Shown in pieces: positions 1 through 10,046 of a stretch of DNA of 64,000 nucleotides. Each line of letters starts with the position of its first letter. Positions within the stretch are counted from its first letter, which is position 1. A program made the position numbers and the translations under genes. This DNA is from Lacinutrix sp. MedPE-SW (lineage in GTDB: Bacteria; Bacteroidota; Bacteroidia; Flavobacteriales; Flavobacteriaceae). The stretch spans positions 1 through 64,000 of the forward strand of contig NZ_MPCX01000013.1 in NCBI RefSeq assembly GCF_001874145.1. The letters run 5' to 3'. The notes below the pieces were generated by a model. That model made no database searches, had not been told where the DNA came from, and saw only the letters and a list, made by a program, of their open reading frames with translations.

Positions 1-297
1 ATTCAAGGTGAAACTGGTCCACAAGGACCGCAAGGTCCTGCTGGTATAGACGGAGCTAATGGTGCTGATGGCGCACAAGGCCCGCAAGGCGAACAAGGTA
101 TTCAAGGTGAAACTGGTCCACAAGGACCGCAAGGTCCTGCTGGTGCAGATGGAGCTAATGGTGTTGATGGCGCGCAAGGTCCGCAAGGCGAACAAGGTAT
201 TCAAGGTGAAACTGGTCCACAAGGTCCGCAAGGGCCTGCTGGTGCAGACGGAACTGATGGTGTTGATGGTGCGCAAGGTCCGCAAGGTGAACAAGGT
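1..297 (+). repeat. 99-bp (33-aa) tandem repeat, three full copies (1-99, 100-198, 199-297) plus a partial fourth, inside the collagen-like CDS
   Basis: ATTCAAGGTGAAACTGGTCCACAAGG recurs at 1, 100 and 199; ATTCAAGGTGAAGTTGGA starts at 298. Confidence 0.92.
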
Positions 298-741
298 ATT
301 CAAGGTGAAGTTGGACCTTCTAATGCATATGTTGGTCATTTTATAATTACCAACACTGGAAATATTACAATAAATGTTCCTTTTGAACCATCTCAAGTAA
401 CATTTCAAGCTTATGCAAATATTGAAAGTGAAAATTTAAACGCTGATAATGGCGTAGGAAATAATAATAATGGATTTAATAATGCTTTTGGTGGAATGAC
501 TGGTTATGCAAGAGGAACAACACAACAAGTAATTTATGTTGGTGGTAGTGGCTCTTCTATTAATGATATTTCACGTTACGCTTCTAGTTCTCATTGTATA
601 GGAATTAGATATTCTAATAATAATGGTGATAATTTAGGTTTAACTACTGCTAGACTTGTTTCATTTAACACTAATGGATTTACATTAAATGTGGATAATA
701 AAACTGAAAACATAGTCGTAATATTTACAGCTTATGAATAA
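1..741 (+). CDS. Collagen-like (Gly-X-Y) repeat protein with C-terminal globular domain; 5' end truncated by window edge
   Basis: Frame 1 is open from base 1 to TAA at 739-741: [31 protein letters not shown] repeats, then [13 protein letters not shown]...VVIFTAYE*. The listed ORF 496..741 is the tail of the same frame. Confidence 0.9.
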   Translation: MQGETGPQGPQGPAGIDGANGADGAQGPQGEQGIQGETGPQGPQGPAGADGANGVDGAQGPQGEQGIQGETGPQGPQGPAGADGTDGVDGAQGPQGEQGIQGEVGPSNAYVGHFIITNTGNITINVPFEPSQVTFQAYANIESENLNADNGVGNNNNGFNNAFGGMTGYARGTTQQVIYVGGSGSSINDISRYASSSHCIGIRYSNNNGDNLGLTTARLVSFNTNGFTLNVDNKTENIVVIFTAYE

Positions 742-1885
742 TTACATTCGTTTAATACTATCGTCTATAGCTACTTGTTCTTTCGTACTATTAAATGCTC
801 AAAGTGCTTTTAATAATTTTGGAAATGTTCAAATACACAATCAAGGTCAAGTTGGTTTTCATATCAATTTAGAAAACAATGGGACTTTTAATGAAAACTT
901 AGGTTTAGCAGGATTCTATAACTTAAATAATTCGTTGACCATTTCTGGAACGCAAGCGCCTTTATTTTATAATATGGAAGTTGCGGTAGATAATGATTTA
1001 TATCTTGAAATAAATACTCAAGTTAGCAATACTTTAAGCTATATCATTGGAGATATTATAACGCCTAGAGAAAATTTATTAAACTCTTTGGATTATTTAA
1101 ATGATGCTCTTTTTGTTGCTGAAGATGATTTAAGATTAACCGATGGTTATGCATCGTATACAGGAAATAATTCATTTAGATTTCCTATAGGAGATGATAA
1201 TAAATTAAGACCAATAATTCTTCCTGCTCAAGTTAATAGCTCAAAGTTTAAAGCTGCATATTTTAATGAAGATCCAAATTTTCCATCTACATTTTCTATT
1301 AATTTTGATACCAATAACTCTGAAAATATTTTAAATTCAATTAGCACAGAAGAATTTTGGGATTTTAATGGAGATGAATCTACATTTATAACACTTACTT
1401 GGAATCAAGAAAGTCAAATTTCGAATTTAACAGATGACCTTATGAACTTAAGAGTTGTAGGTTGGAGTAAAACTGAAAGCAAATGGGTAGATTTAGGCAA
1501 TACTAATGTCACAGGAGATATAAATAATGGAACTATTAATTCCTTTGAGTTTATTCCAAACAACTTTGAAATTATAACTTTTGGTGGACTCATTGGAAGT
1601 AACGGATTAACGGTATATAATGGCGTAAGTCCTAATGGAGATGGATTAAATGATTTTTTTGTAATTGAAGGTGTAGAATTATTTAATAGCGAATTAAAAA
1701 TATTTAACCGTTGGGGACGTACAGTCTACGATGCAAAAAATTACAAAAACACTTTTAATGGCATTTCTAATAAAAAAGTTGTTGGTAGCCAAGGAAACAA
1801 ACTACCTGTTGGCACCTATTTCTATGTATTAGATCTACCTCAAGATAACAAAACCTATTCAGGTTGGATTTATCTTAACTATTAA
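734..1885 (+). CDS. Secreted protein with gliding-motility-associated / T9SS type-B C-terminal sorting domain
   Basis: N-terminal signal peptide ([23 protein letters not shown]); C-terminus [39 protein letters not shown]...[12 protein letters not shown]...YSGWIYLNY is typical of the CHU_C/type-B domain. Confidence 0.92.
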   Translation: MNNYIRLILSSIATCSFVLLNAQSAFNNFGNVQIHNQGQVGFHINLENNGTFNENLGLAGFYNLNNSLTISGTQAPLFYNMEVAVDNDLYLEINTQVSNTLSYIIGDIITPRENLLNSLDYLNDALFVAEDDLRLTDGYASYTGNNSFRFPIGDDNKLRPIILPAQVNSSKFKAAYFNEDPNFPSTFSINFDTNNSENILNSISTEEFWDFNGDESTFITLTWNQESQISNLTDDLMNLRVVGWSKTESKWVDLGNTNVTGDINNGTINSFEFIPNNFEIITFGGLIGSNGLTVYNGVSPNGDGLNDFFVIEGVELFNSELKIFNRWGRTVYDAKNYKNTFNGISNKKVVGSQGNKLPVGTYFYVLDLPQDNKTYSGWIYLNY

Positions 1886-2347
1886 TTATAGTGTTTTATA
1901 AAAGTGGTAACCATAAATTTCATATCCTTCGTTATAATAAAATTTATGCGAAGGATAATTTTGAACGTAAGTATTTAACTCAGATGTGTTACAACCCTTA
2001 GATTTAGCATATTTATATATCCATTTAAAAAACAATTTACCCAAGCCTTTACCTTGATATTCTGCTTCAATATAAACATGGTCTACTTCCATAGATTTTC
2101 CTGCATAATGTCTAGTTTGAAACCACATGCCACAAATTCCAATTAATTTTTCATTTAAATAAATCCCTGCACATTCATAATTTTCTTTTACCATTTCAGC
2201 AAAACGTGCTTTCAAAACATCATCAGAATTTGCATTTTTACTTAATTTTTGAACTAAAGGAATAATAGAAAATATATCATCTTTTTCAATAAGTTTAAAG
2301 CTAAAATCCATCATTTTTTTTAGTAAATTTAAATAAATTTGAAACAC
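1886..2347 (-). CDS. GNAT family N-acetyltransferase
   Basis: VDHVYIEAEYQGKGLGKLFFKWIYKYAKSKGC acetyl-CoA binding motif and FYYNEGYE. An internal Met (MMDFSFKLIEKDD) may be the real start. Confidence 0.85.
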   Translation of the reverse strand: MFQIYLNLLKKMMDFSFKLIEKDDIFSIIPLVQKLSKNANSDDVLKARFAEMVKENYECAGIYLNEKLIGICGMWFQTRHYAGKSMEVDHVYIEAEYQGKGLGKLFFKWIYKYAKSKGCNTSELNTYVQNYPSHKFYYNEGYEIYGYHFYKTL

Positions 2348-2360
2348 TTTAATCTAAAAT

Positions 2361-3092
2361 ATGAATAGACGCCACTTTTTAAAAAAAACTAGCCTAACAA
2401 CAGCTGCGATTGTTACTTTACCAAAAACATTTTTTAATCAAGATGATTCTATTACTATAAATCAACTTATTGGTAAAGGCCAACCTGTTTTATTAGGAAA
2501 TGGCTATAAACTTTTAGAAGAGGCACATATTGCTTTTAAAAAATTACAAAAAGAAGCTTTAAAAAGTAATATAAAAATAGCTGCAGTTTCTAGTTATAGA
2601 AGTTACAGTCATCAAAAACGTATTTGGGAACGCAAATATAAAAGTAATAATACTAAAGGCTTAACTCCAAAAGCTAACATAAAAAAAATAATAGAATACT
2701 CAACCATTCCAGGAACATCTAGACACCATTGGGGAACAGATATAGACATCTATCAAACAAATGTTAAACAACCAAATAGTATTTTGCAACCAAAAAATTA
2801 TCATGATAATGGTTCATATTGCAAATTAAAAGAATGGATGGATACTAATGCATCTTATTTTGGCTTTCATTTAGTATATACAGATATTTCAAACAGAAAA
2901 GGGTTTAAGTACGAACCTTGGCATTATAGTTACAAACCTTTGTCCCAAAACTTCCTTAAAGCCTATAAAAAAATAGACATATCTAAAATATTACAAAATG
3001 ACAATCTATTAGGGAGTAATTATTTTACAAAAGAATTTATAAACCAATACATTACACAAAATATTTTAGATATTAATCCTGAACTTTTGTAA
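2361..3092 (+). CDS. M15 family (VanY-like) D-alanyl-D-alanine carboxypeptidase with Tat-like signal
   Basis: MNRRHFLKKTSL twin-arginine motif; SSYRSYSHQKRIWERKY, GTSRHHWGTDIDIY, EPWHYSY match the M15B zinc-peptidase pattern. Confidence 0.87.
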   Translation: MNRRHFLKKTSLTTAAIVTLPKTFFNQDDSITINQLIGKGQPVLLGNGYKLLEEAHIAFKKLQKEALKSNIKIAAVSSYRSYSHQKRIWERKYKSNNTKGLTPKANIKKIIEYSTIPGTSRHHWGTDIDIYQTNVKQPNSILQPKNYHDNGSYCKLKEWMDTNASYFGFHLVYTDISNRKGFKYEPWHYSYKPLSQNFLKAYKKIDISKILQNDNLLGSNYFTKEFINQYITQNILDINPELL

Positions 3093-3124
3093 CTTTAAAA
3101 CAGAACTAAAACCATTAAAATATT

Positions 3125-3889
3125 ATGAAACAAGGCGGACTTAAAGGCAGACTACTTATAGGTTTAGTTATTGCCGCATTTTTTGGCTTTAAATATTGTA
3201 GCCAACAAGAAGTCAATCCATATACCGGAAAAAAACAAGCTATATCAATGACTCCTCAAGAAGAAATTCAAATGGGATTGGCCAGTCGAAATCAAATGGC
3301 AGCACGGCATGGTGGTTTACATCCAAATGAGCAATACCAAGCATTGGTTGATAATGTAGGCCATAAATTAGTAAATAATAGTATTGCAAAAGAAACACCT
3401 TACCAATATGAGTTTCATTTATTAGCAGACCAAAATACCATAAATGCTTTTGCTCTACCTGGAGGACAAATATTTATAACCTATGCCTTATTTTCTCAAT
3501 TAAAAAATGAAGACCAGCTTGCTGGCGTATTAGGTCATGAAATTGGGCATGTATTAGGAAAACACTCTGCTGAACGAATTGCAAATTCAGAGCTATGGAA
3601 AGGTTTATCTACAGCTGGCTCTGTTGGAGCAGATATGGGTGGCGTTGTAGCACAAATAGGAAATGGAACTTTATTAAAAAATGGTAGAGGAGACGAATTA
3701 GAAAGTGACGATTTAGGTGTACGCTTCATGATGCGCGCTGGTTATGATCCACAAGAAATGATTGGAGTAATGCAAATTTTAAAAGCTGCTGCAGGACCAA
3801 ATCGCCAACCAGAGTTTTCAAGTACTCATCCAGATCCAGATAATAGAATGGAAAAAATTAGAGAATCTATTGAAAAATACAGAAGATAA
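3125..3889 (+). CDS. M48 family metalloprotease
   Basis: HEIGHVLGKHSAER zinc motif, ELESDDLGVRFMMRAGYDP, STHPDPDNRMEKI. Confidence 0.92.
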   Translation: MKQGGLKGRLLIGLVIAAFFGFKYCSQQEVNPYTGKKQAISMTPQEEIQMGLASRNQMAARHGGLHPNEQYQALVDNVGHKLVNNSIAKETPYQYEFHLLADQNTINAFALPGGQIFITYALFSQLKNEDQLAGVLGHEIGHVLGKHSAERIANSELWKGLSTAGSVGADMGGVVAQIGNGTLLKNGRGDELESDDLGVRFMMRAGYDPQEMIGVMQILKAAAGPNRQPEFSSTHPDPDNRMEKIRESIEKYRR

Positions 3890-3892
3890 CTC

Positions 3893-3929
3893 AAAAAAAA
3901 GCCTTGTTTAAAACAAGGCTTTTTTTTTA
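3893..3929 (+). terminator. Rho-independent terminator after the M48 protease gene
   Basis: AAGCCTTGTTT / AAACAAGGCTT stem followed by a T-run. Confidence 0.85.
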
Positions 3930-3944
3930 TAAATTTTTAAACAT

Positions 3945-4340
3945 TTAAGCTTTTTTCTTAAGTGTGTTTTTAATTAATTTATAAGATTCTGAAGCATTAG
4001 ATAATTCTGCATATTTTAACGCAGTCATCCCTTTTTTGCATTTAGTTTTTAAATCTGCTCCATTAGAAATTAATAATTTTAAAATTTCAACTCTATTATA
4101 TCTAGCAGCAAACATTGATGGTGTCATACCTCTAGATTTTTTATTAATATTTTCTCCTAAATTAATTAATGTTTTTACAGTTTCAATATCACCTTTAACG
4201 ATAGCTCTGCAAAAAGAATTAACTTCATTTTTTTCTGTTAGTTCTACTTCATTTGTAGTACTAACTTTTACTGTGTCTGCATTTAAAGTTGCAACAGAGA
4301 AACTTAATGCAATTGCCGAAATAATTAATGTTTTTTTCAT
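3945..4340 (-). CDS. Exported ankyrin-repeat protein
   Basis: Signal peptide MKKTLIISAIALSFSVATLNA; SRGMTPSMFAARYNRVEILKLLISNGADLKTKCKKGMTALKYAE. Confidence 0.82.
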   Translation of the reverse strand: MKKTLIISAIALSFSVATLNADTVKVSTTNEVELTEKNEVNSFCRAIVKGDIETVKTLINLGENINKKSRGMTPSMFAARYNRVEILKLLISNGADLKTKCKKGMTALKYAELSNASESYKLIKNTLKKKA

Positions 4341-4564
4341 GATTTAAATTTTGATTGATTAATGATTTGTTTTTTTATTACACTAAAGAGACGACAAAAA
4401 AAACAATTTGTTACAATAAAAATCAAATATTAACATACACGTAATCATTTGACTACAAATATGTTAAGGTATTCTTAAAATTATAAAGACAATTAACAAA
4501 AACTCAAAATAAAGTTAACCATTGTTTAATTAACTATATTTTTTTAGGTCGCATCTTAAAATTT

Positions 4565-4572
4565 TATATTTG
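4565..4572 (+). promoter_or_regulatory. Bacteroidota -7 element (TATATTTG) upstream of gpmI
   Basis: Matches TAnnTTTG, 18 nt before the ATG at 4591; suggests the upstream TTG start (4570) in the ORF track is not used. Confidence 0.55.
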
Positions 4573-4590
4573 TATTCTAAAGCAAAAAAA

Positions 4591-6108
4591 ATGAATAAAA
4601 AAGTCATACTAATGATTCTTGATGGTTGGGGAAAAAGCCCAGACCCAAAAGTTTCTGCAATAGATAATGCCAACACACAATTTATTGATAGTTTATATAC
4701 AAAATTTCCACATGCACAACTTAGAACAGACGGCTTACATGTAGGCTTACCAGAAGGCCAAATGGGAAATAGTGAAGTTGGACACATGAATTTGGGTGCA
4801 GGACGTATTGTTTATCAAGACTTAGCTAAAATTAATTTAGCTGTAGAAAACAAATCTTTAGCAAAAGAACCTGTTTTAGAAAACGCATTTCAATACGCTA
4901 AAAAAAATAACAAAGCAGTTCATTTTTTAGGATTATTAAGTAATGGAGGTGTTCATTCTCATATAAACCATTTAAAAGGGTTAATTGATGTTGCCCAAGA
5001 TTTAGGCATCACAAAATCTTACATCCACGGTTTTACAGATGGTAGAGATGTAGATCCACAATCTGGAAAAGGTTTTATTGCAGATATAGAACAATACATC
5101 CAAGATAAAAACACACAAATCGCATCAATCACTGGTCGTTATTACGCAATGGATAGAGATAAACGTTGGGAACGAGTACAATTAGCATACAATGCTTTAG
5201 TAAATGGCAAAGGCGAGTTATCTAGAAATATTCAAGAAAGTATTCAAAATAATTATAACAATAATATTACAGACGAGTTTATAAAACCTATCATTAAAGT
5301 AGATGGTTATGGTCTTCCATTAACAACTATAAAAGAAGATGATGTTGTAATATTCTTTAATTTTAGAACAGATAGAGGTCGCCAATTAACCGATGCTTTA
5401 TCTCAGCAAGATTTTCCAGAATTTAAAATGAAGAAACTTAATTTGTATTATGTAACAATGACAAATTATGATGAGAATTTTAAAGGATTACACGTTGTTT
5501 TTAATAAAGACAACATAACCGAAACGTTAGGTGAAGTTTTAGAAAAAAACAATAAAACCCAAATAAGAATAGCTGAAACAGAAAAATATCCTCACGTAAC
5601 ATTTTTCTTCTCTGGCGGTAGAGAAAAACCTTTTCAAGGAGAAACACGAATATTAAAAAACTCTCCTAAAGTAGCAACATACGATTTACAACCAGAAATG
5701 AGTGCTTTTGAGCTAACCGATGCTTTAATACCAGAACTACAAAAAGGAGAGGTTGATTTTGTATGTTTAAATTTCGCAAATGGAGATATGGTTGGTCACA
5801 CAGGCTCTATGGAAGCAGCAATAAAAGCTTGCGAAGCTGTAGATAAATGTGTAGACAAAGTTATTAGTACCGCTGTAGAACATGATTATACAGTTTTAGT
5901 TATTGCAGATCATGGTAATTGTGAAACCATGATTAATCCAGACGGTTCACCTAATACTGCACATACCACAAATCCTGTACCTTTAATTTTAGTAGATAAA
6001 GACATAAAAAATATTAAAGATGGTATACTTGGAGATATTGCACCAACCATTTTAAAATTAATGGGTATAGAACAACCAAATGCTATGACTCAAGAACCTT
6101 TAGTATAA
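4591..6108 (+). CDS. gpmI: 2,3-bisphosphoglycerate-independent phosphoglycerate mutase
   Basis: MNKKVILMILDGWGKSPD, GQMGNSEVGHMNLGAGR, ADHGNCETM motifs. Start moved to 4591. Confidence 0.96.
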   Translation: MNKKVILMILDGWGKSPDPKVSAIDNANTQFIDSLYTKFPHAQLRTDGLHVGLPEGQMGNSEVGHMNLGAGRIVYQDLAKINLAVENKSLAKEPVLENAFQYAKKNNKAVHFLGLLSNGGVHSHINHLKGLIDVAQDLGITKSYIHGFTDGRDVDPQSGKGFIADIEQYIQDKNTQIASITGRYYAMDRDKRWERVQLAYNALVNGKGELSRNIQESIQNNYNNNITDEFIKPIIKVDGYGLPLTTIKEDDVVIFFNFRTDRGRQLTDALSQQDFPEFKMKKLNLYYVTMTNYDENFKGLHVVFNKDNITETLGEVLEKNNKTQIRIAETEKYPHVTFFFSGGREKPFQGETRILKNSPKVATYDLQPEMSAFELTDALIPELQKGEVDFVCLNFANGDMVGHTGSMEAAIKACEAVDKCVDKVISTAVEHDYTVLVIADHGNCETMINPDGSPNTAHTTNPVPLILVDKDIKNIKDGILGDIAPTILKLMGIEQPNAMTQEPLV

Positions 6109-6149
6109 AATAGCTTTAACTACTTGAAATAAAGTAGAATTATAAATTG

Positions 6150-6157
6150 TATTTTTG
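6150..6157 (+). promoter_or_regulatory. Bacteroidota -7 element (TATTTTTG) upstream of the HAD-like gene
   Basis: TAnnTTTG match 19 nt before the ATG at 6177. Confidence 0.45.
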
Positions 6158-6176
6158 TACACTATTTAAAAGTTAA

Positions 6177-6578
6177 ATGAAAATCTCTAAAGGACTTATT
6201 ATTGCTGTAGATTTTGATGGTACAATTGTTGAAGATGCTTATCCTAGTATTGGAGACGAAAGATTATTTGCTTTCGATACTTTAAAACGATTACAAGCAG
6301 ATGGACACCGACTAATTTTATGGACCTATCGTCATGGTAAGAAATTAGAAGAAGCCGTTGAGTATTGTAAAGCAAATGGCATAGAATTTTATGCTGTAAA
6401 TAAAAGTTTTCCAGAAGAGCAAACGCCAGAAAATGTTAGCAGAAAAATTCATGCAGACTTATTTATAGACGATAGAAATATAGGAGGAATACTTGGTTGG
6501 GGAGAAATATACCAGATGCTTACCAACGAACAACCTAAAGTAAAACAAAAAAAGAAAAAAGGATTTTTTAGATTCTAG
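6177..6578 (+). CDS. HAD-like hydrolase, BT0820 type
   Basis: IIAVDFDGTIVEDAYP motif I; HRLILWTYRHGKKLEEAVEYCKANGIEF; DLFIDDRNIGG. Confidence 0.82.
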   Translation: MKISKGLIIAVDFDGTIVEDAYPSIGDERLFAFDTLKRLQADGHRLILWTYRHGKKLEEAVEYCKANGIEFYAVNKSFPEEQTPENVSRKIHADLFIDDRNIGGILGWGEIYQMLTNEQPKVKQKKKKGFFRF

Positions 6579-6584
6579 AATAAT

Positions 6585-7403
6585 ATGATTATAGTAAAAA
6601 CAAGAGAAGAAATAGAATTAATGCGCGAAGCTGCTCTTGTAGTTTCAAAAACTTTAGGTGAAGTTGCTAAAGCAGTAAAACCAGGAGTAACAACATTAGA
6701 ATTAGACAAAATTGCAGAAACATGTATTCGTGACCAAGGTGCTGTACCAGGATTTTTAGGATTGTACGATTTTCCTAATACCTTATGTATGAGTCCTAAT
6801 TCTCAAGTTGTACACGGCATTCCAAATAATACACCATTAGAAGAAGGCGATATTATTTCTATAGATTGTGGCGCAATAAAACATGGTTTTTATGGCGACC
6901 ACGCTTATACTTTTCCTGTTGGAGAAATAGATGAAGAAACTAAAAAACTATTACAAGTTACTAAAGAATCTTTATATGTAGGCATCAAAGAATTAAAATT
7001 AGGAAACCGCGTTGGTGATGTTGGTTATGCAATACAAAAGTATTGCGAAAACCACGGTTACGGTGTTGTAAGAGAGTTAGTAGGTCATGGTTTAGGTCGT
7101 GTTATGCACGAAGATCCAGAAATGCCAAATTACGGTAGACGTGGTCGTGGTAAAAAGTTTGTAGAAGGAATGGTTGTAGCTATTGAGCCTATGATTAATA
7201 TGGGAACACAGCGCATAAAACAACACAGAGATGGCTGGACAATTACAACTCAAGATGGTAAACCAAGTGCTCATTTCGAGCATGATGTTGCAATTTTAGA
7301 TGGAAAACCAGAAATACTATCAACATTTGCTTATATCTACGACGCTTTAGGCATTACATCTAATGAAGAAGATGAATTTCGCCAGAAAGCTTTAGTGCTT
7401 TAA
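6585..7403 (+). CDS. map: Type I methionyl aminopeptidase
   Basis: MIIVKTREEIELMREAALVV; IDCGAIKHGFYGDHAYTF; GHGLGRVMHEDPEMPNYG; VAIEPMI. Confidence 0.96.
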   Translation: MIIVKTREEIELMREAALVVSKTLGEVAKAVKPGVTTLELDKIAETCIRDQGAVPGFLGLYDFPNTLCMSPNSQVVHGIPNNTPLEEGDIISIDCGAIKHGFYGDHAYTFPVGEIDEETKKLLQVTKESLYVGIKELKLGNRVGDVGYAIQKYCENHGYGVVRELVGHGLGRVMHEDPEMPNYGRRGRGKKFVEGMVVAIEPMINMGTQRIKQHRDGWTITTQDGKPSAHFEHDVAILDGKPEILSTFAYIYDALGITSNEEDEFRQKALVL

Positions 7404-7410
7404 ATTTTAT

Positions 7411-8202
7411 ATGAAGAAACTCTTCAAATTAATTTTAAACATAATCCCTAGACCTTTATTAATAAGGCTTAGTTATATTATACGTCCTGTTTTAGCTTTC
7501 TTTTTAAAAGGAAATACTTTTACAGATCCTATAGATGGTAAAAGTTTTAAAAGCTTTTTACCATACGGCTATGGTAAGCAAAGAAATAATGTACTATCAC
7601 CATCTACTCTATCTCTAGAGCGCCACAGGTTGTTATGGTTATACTTAAAAAATGAAACCAATTTTTTTTTAAATACTGAAACTAATTCGGCATATAAAAA
7701 AAAAGTACTTCATTTTGCGCCAGAGCAATGTTTTTTAAAACGCTTTAAGGCTTTAAATACAATAGATTATACAACTACAGATTTATTGTCGCCAATTGCA
7801 GATGTTAAAGCAGATATATGCAACCTTCCTTTTGAAGATAATAGTTATGATATAATTTTATGTAATCACGTTTTAGAACATATTCCAGACGATACTAAAG
7901 CAATGCAAGAACTGTATCGTGTTATGAAACCTGGTGGTTATGGTATTTTTCAAATTCCGCAGGATTTATCAAGAACCACAACTTTTGAAGATAATACGAT
8001 AACAGATAAAAAAGAACGTGCAAAAATTTTTGGACAATATGATCATGTGCGCGTTTATGGTCTTGATTATTTTAATAAACTTAGAAGTATTGGTTTTATG
8101 GTTAATGAGGTTGATTATACCGCAAGCCTTTCCGCGAAAGCGATAGAAAAATACTGTTTGGCTAAAGGAGAAATTATTCCCGTAGTTTACAAAAAACAAT
8201 AA
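7411..8202 (+). CDS. Class I SAM-dependent methyltransferase
   Basis: VLHFAPEQCF, ADICNLPFEDNSYDIILCNHVLEHIPDDTKAMQELYRVMKPGGYGIFQIP. Confidence 0.88.
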   Translation: MKKLFKLILNIIPRPLLIRLSYIIRPVLAFFLKGNTFTDPIDGKSFKSFLPYGYGKQRNNVLSPSTLSLERHRLLWLYLKNETNFFLNTETNSAYKKKVLHFAPEQCFLKRFKALNTIDYTTTDLLSPIADVKADICNLPFEDNSYDIILCNHVLEHIPDDTKAMQELYRVMKPGGYGIFQIPQDLSRTTTFEDNTITDKKERAKIFGQYDHVRVYGLDYFNKLRSIGFMVNEVDYTASLSAKAIEKYCLAKGEIIPVVYKKQ

Positions 8203-8219
8203 TTTAAAATCTTAATATT

Positions 8220-8588
8220 ATGAGCTCGCAAATACTTATTGTAACTGGTGCATTATTTGGTATGTTATCTGTAATTTTTGGTGCTTTTGGAGCTCATGCT
8301 TTAAAAAAAACATTATCTACAAACCAACTACAAAGCTTTGAAACTGGTGTAAAATACCAAATGTACCATGCTATAGTATTGCTGGTTTTAGGTTTTGGCC
8401 AAGGTCCTCAAACACGTGCTATTTATTGGTGCTTTACTTTAGGAATTATATTATTCTCTTTTAGTATTTATGGTTTAGTATTAAGTGATGCTAAAGGAAA
8501 AAAGATAAAGATTTTAGGACCAATTACTCCTATTGGAGGTTTATTATTAGTAATAGGATGGTTACTATTATTACTAAATAGTTTTTAA
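8220..8588 (+). CDS. DUF423 family membrane protein (YgdD-like)
   Basis: MSVIFGAFGAHALKKTLSTNQLQSFETGVKYQMYHAI plus hydrophobic segments. Confidence 0.88.
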   Translation: MSSQILIVTGALFGMLSVIFGAFGAHALKKTLSTNQLQSFETGVKYQMYHAIVLLVLGFGQGPQTRAIYWCFTLGIILFSFSIYGLVLSDAKGKKIKILGPITPIGGLLLVIGWLLLLLNSF

Positions 8589-8590
8589 AG

Positions 8591-9574
8591 TTATTTGGTT
8601 TTAAAGCCGTTAAAAGCTTTTGTTTGCATTTCCTTATTTTCATTAATAAAAATCACATACACTTGTAATTCCGGGTGTCTTGCCAAAAAATAACTTAATT
8701 TATCAATTCCCATAGCTTGAAAAGCTGTTGCGTAACCATCGGCCATCATACAAGTATCTGTAATTACAGAAACGCTTAAAATATTTGTTTTAGTTGGGTA
8801 TCCTGTTTTAGGGTTTAAAATATGAGCATAACGATTCCCTAAAGAGTCTGTTTTAAATTTTCTATAAGTTCCAGAGGTTGCCATAGCTTTATCTTTTAAC
8901 TCAAAAACTACATCGTAACTTTGCGAACCATCAAAATTAGGATTTTCTATTCCAACTGTCCAACCGCTTTGTTTCTTTATATTTACACCTTTTGTTCTAA
9001 GTTCGCCACCTATATTAACCATATAGTTTTTAATGTTTTTACTTTCTAAAAACATACCAATTACATCTACAGCGTAGCCTTTTGCAATGGCATTAAAATC
9101 TATAAATGCACCTTTTCTTTTTACAATTTTCTGGTCTACAAGTCCCATTCTATTAAAACCAACAAATTGTTTTAGGCTGTCTATTTTAATACTATCTAGC
9201 TTAGTTGTTGGTTTTTCTGAACCAAAATCCCAAGCATTAACCAATTTACCAATAGTAGGATCTAAAATACCTTCAGTTTCTATATATAGTTTTTTTGATG
9301 CTTTAAAGACCTTAGTAAAATGATGATCTACAGTTACAGATTCGTTTCTGTTAATTTTAGAAATATCTGAATCTGCCTGATAATTAGACATAGACTTATT
9401 TATAATATTAAAAATGCTATCAAACTGTTTGCTAAAATCTTTGCTGGTATTAGTAGCGTAAGTAACATCGTAAAAAGTGCCAAAAACAGAACCAGATAAT
9501 TTAGTATTTGTAAGTTCTTTTTTACAAGAGAAAAAAGAGGTGATAATAAGCGTTATAAGTAATGCTCTTTTCAT
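8591..9574 (-). CDS. apbE: FAD:protein FMN transferase, lipoprotein
   Basis: Lipobox FFSC; DFNAIAKGYAVDVIG, NIGGELRTKG, WTVGIENP, ATSGTYRKF, HILNPKTGYP, ADGYATAFQAMG. Confidence 0.93.
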   Translation of the reverse strand: MKRALLITLIITSFFSCKKELTNTKLSGSVFGTFYDVTYATNTSKDFSKQFDSIFNIINKSMSNYQADSDISKINRNESVTVDHHFTKVFKASKKLYIETEGILDPTIGKLVNAWDFGSEKPTTKLDSIKIDSLKQFVGFNRMGLVDQKIVKRKGAFIDFNAIAKGYAVDVIGMFLESKNIKNYMVNIGGELRTKGVNIKKQSGWTVGIENPNFDGSQSYDVVFELKDKAMATSGTYRKFKTDSLGNRYAHILNPKTGYPTKTNILSVSVITDTCMMADGYATAFQAMGIDKLSYFLARHPELQVYVIFINENKEMQTKAFNGFKTK

Positions 9575-9614
9575 AGTAATAATGCAATTTAGTGTTTTAA
9601 GTTAAGACTAATTT

Positions 9615-9992
9615 TTAATTAAAATTAGTTTCTAGAACTTGAATACCATTATACTCAATTAAATATTCTTCGTTTAAATATACTGGTAAATCTTCACCAT
9701 TAGGGTTGCCTAAACCAACACCTGCATATAAAACTTTAGCATTATGCTCTCTGGCATGTTCTTTAAAAGACTCCATCCAAACAACATCATAATTATTTGC
9801 GTTATCTGGTAGCATAACAGCTTTTACAATTACAAAAAAATACTGTTTATTAGCATCCATACATACAAATTGTGGATGCTTTTTTAATTTACTATTTATA
9901 GCTATAAATTCGAATCCACGTTTTTCAAGATCTTTTCCAACGTGATTCATTGCTAAATTATGGAGTTCTTGTGGTGTTAAAGCTTTACTCAT
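9615..9992 (-). CDS. Small NQR-associated conserved protein (often labelled NqrF in flavobacteria, but with no NqrF domains)
   Basis: 125 aa, no ferredoxin or flavin domain motifs; lies between apbE and the nqr operon. Confidence 0.6.
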   Translation of the reverse strand: MSKALTPQELHNLAMNHVGKDLEKRGFEFIAINSKLKKHPQFVCMDANKQYFFVIVKAVMLPDNANNYDVVWMESFKEHAREHNAKVLYAGVGLGNPNGEDLPVYLNEEYLIEYNGIQVLETNFN

Positions 9993-10046
9993 AAATGCAA
10001 AAATATAATATATTTCGCTTTCGCGGAAGAAAACCCAGAATGTAAA

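Noticed and set aside
1-300. Regularly spaced repeats that could suggest a CRISPR array
   Set aside because: Units are contiguous 99-bp tandem copies with no unique spacers and encode Gly-X-Y in frame.
59-346. [22 protein letters not shown]... in frame 2
   Set aside because: It is an out-of-frame reading of the collagen-like 99-bp repeats; frame 1 carries the Gly-X-Y protein.
4036-4347. Plus-strand 103-aa ORF
   Set aside because: Antisense to the ankyrin gene, which has a clear signal peptide and repeat motif; no family resemblance on the plus strand.
9615-9992. Second nqrF copy, as such genes are often labelled
   Set aside because: No ferredoxin or FAD/NAD domain motifs; the true nqrF is at 10982..12289.
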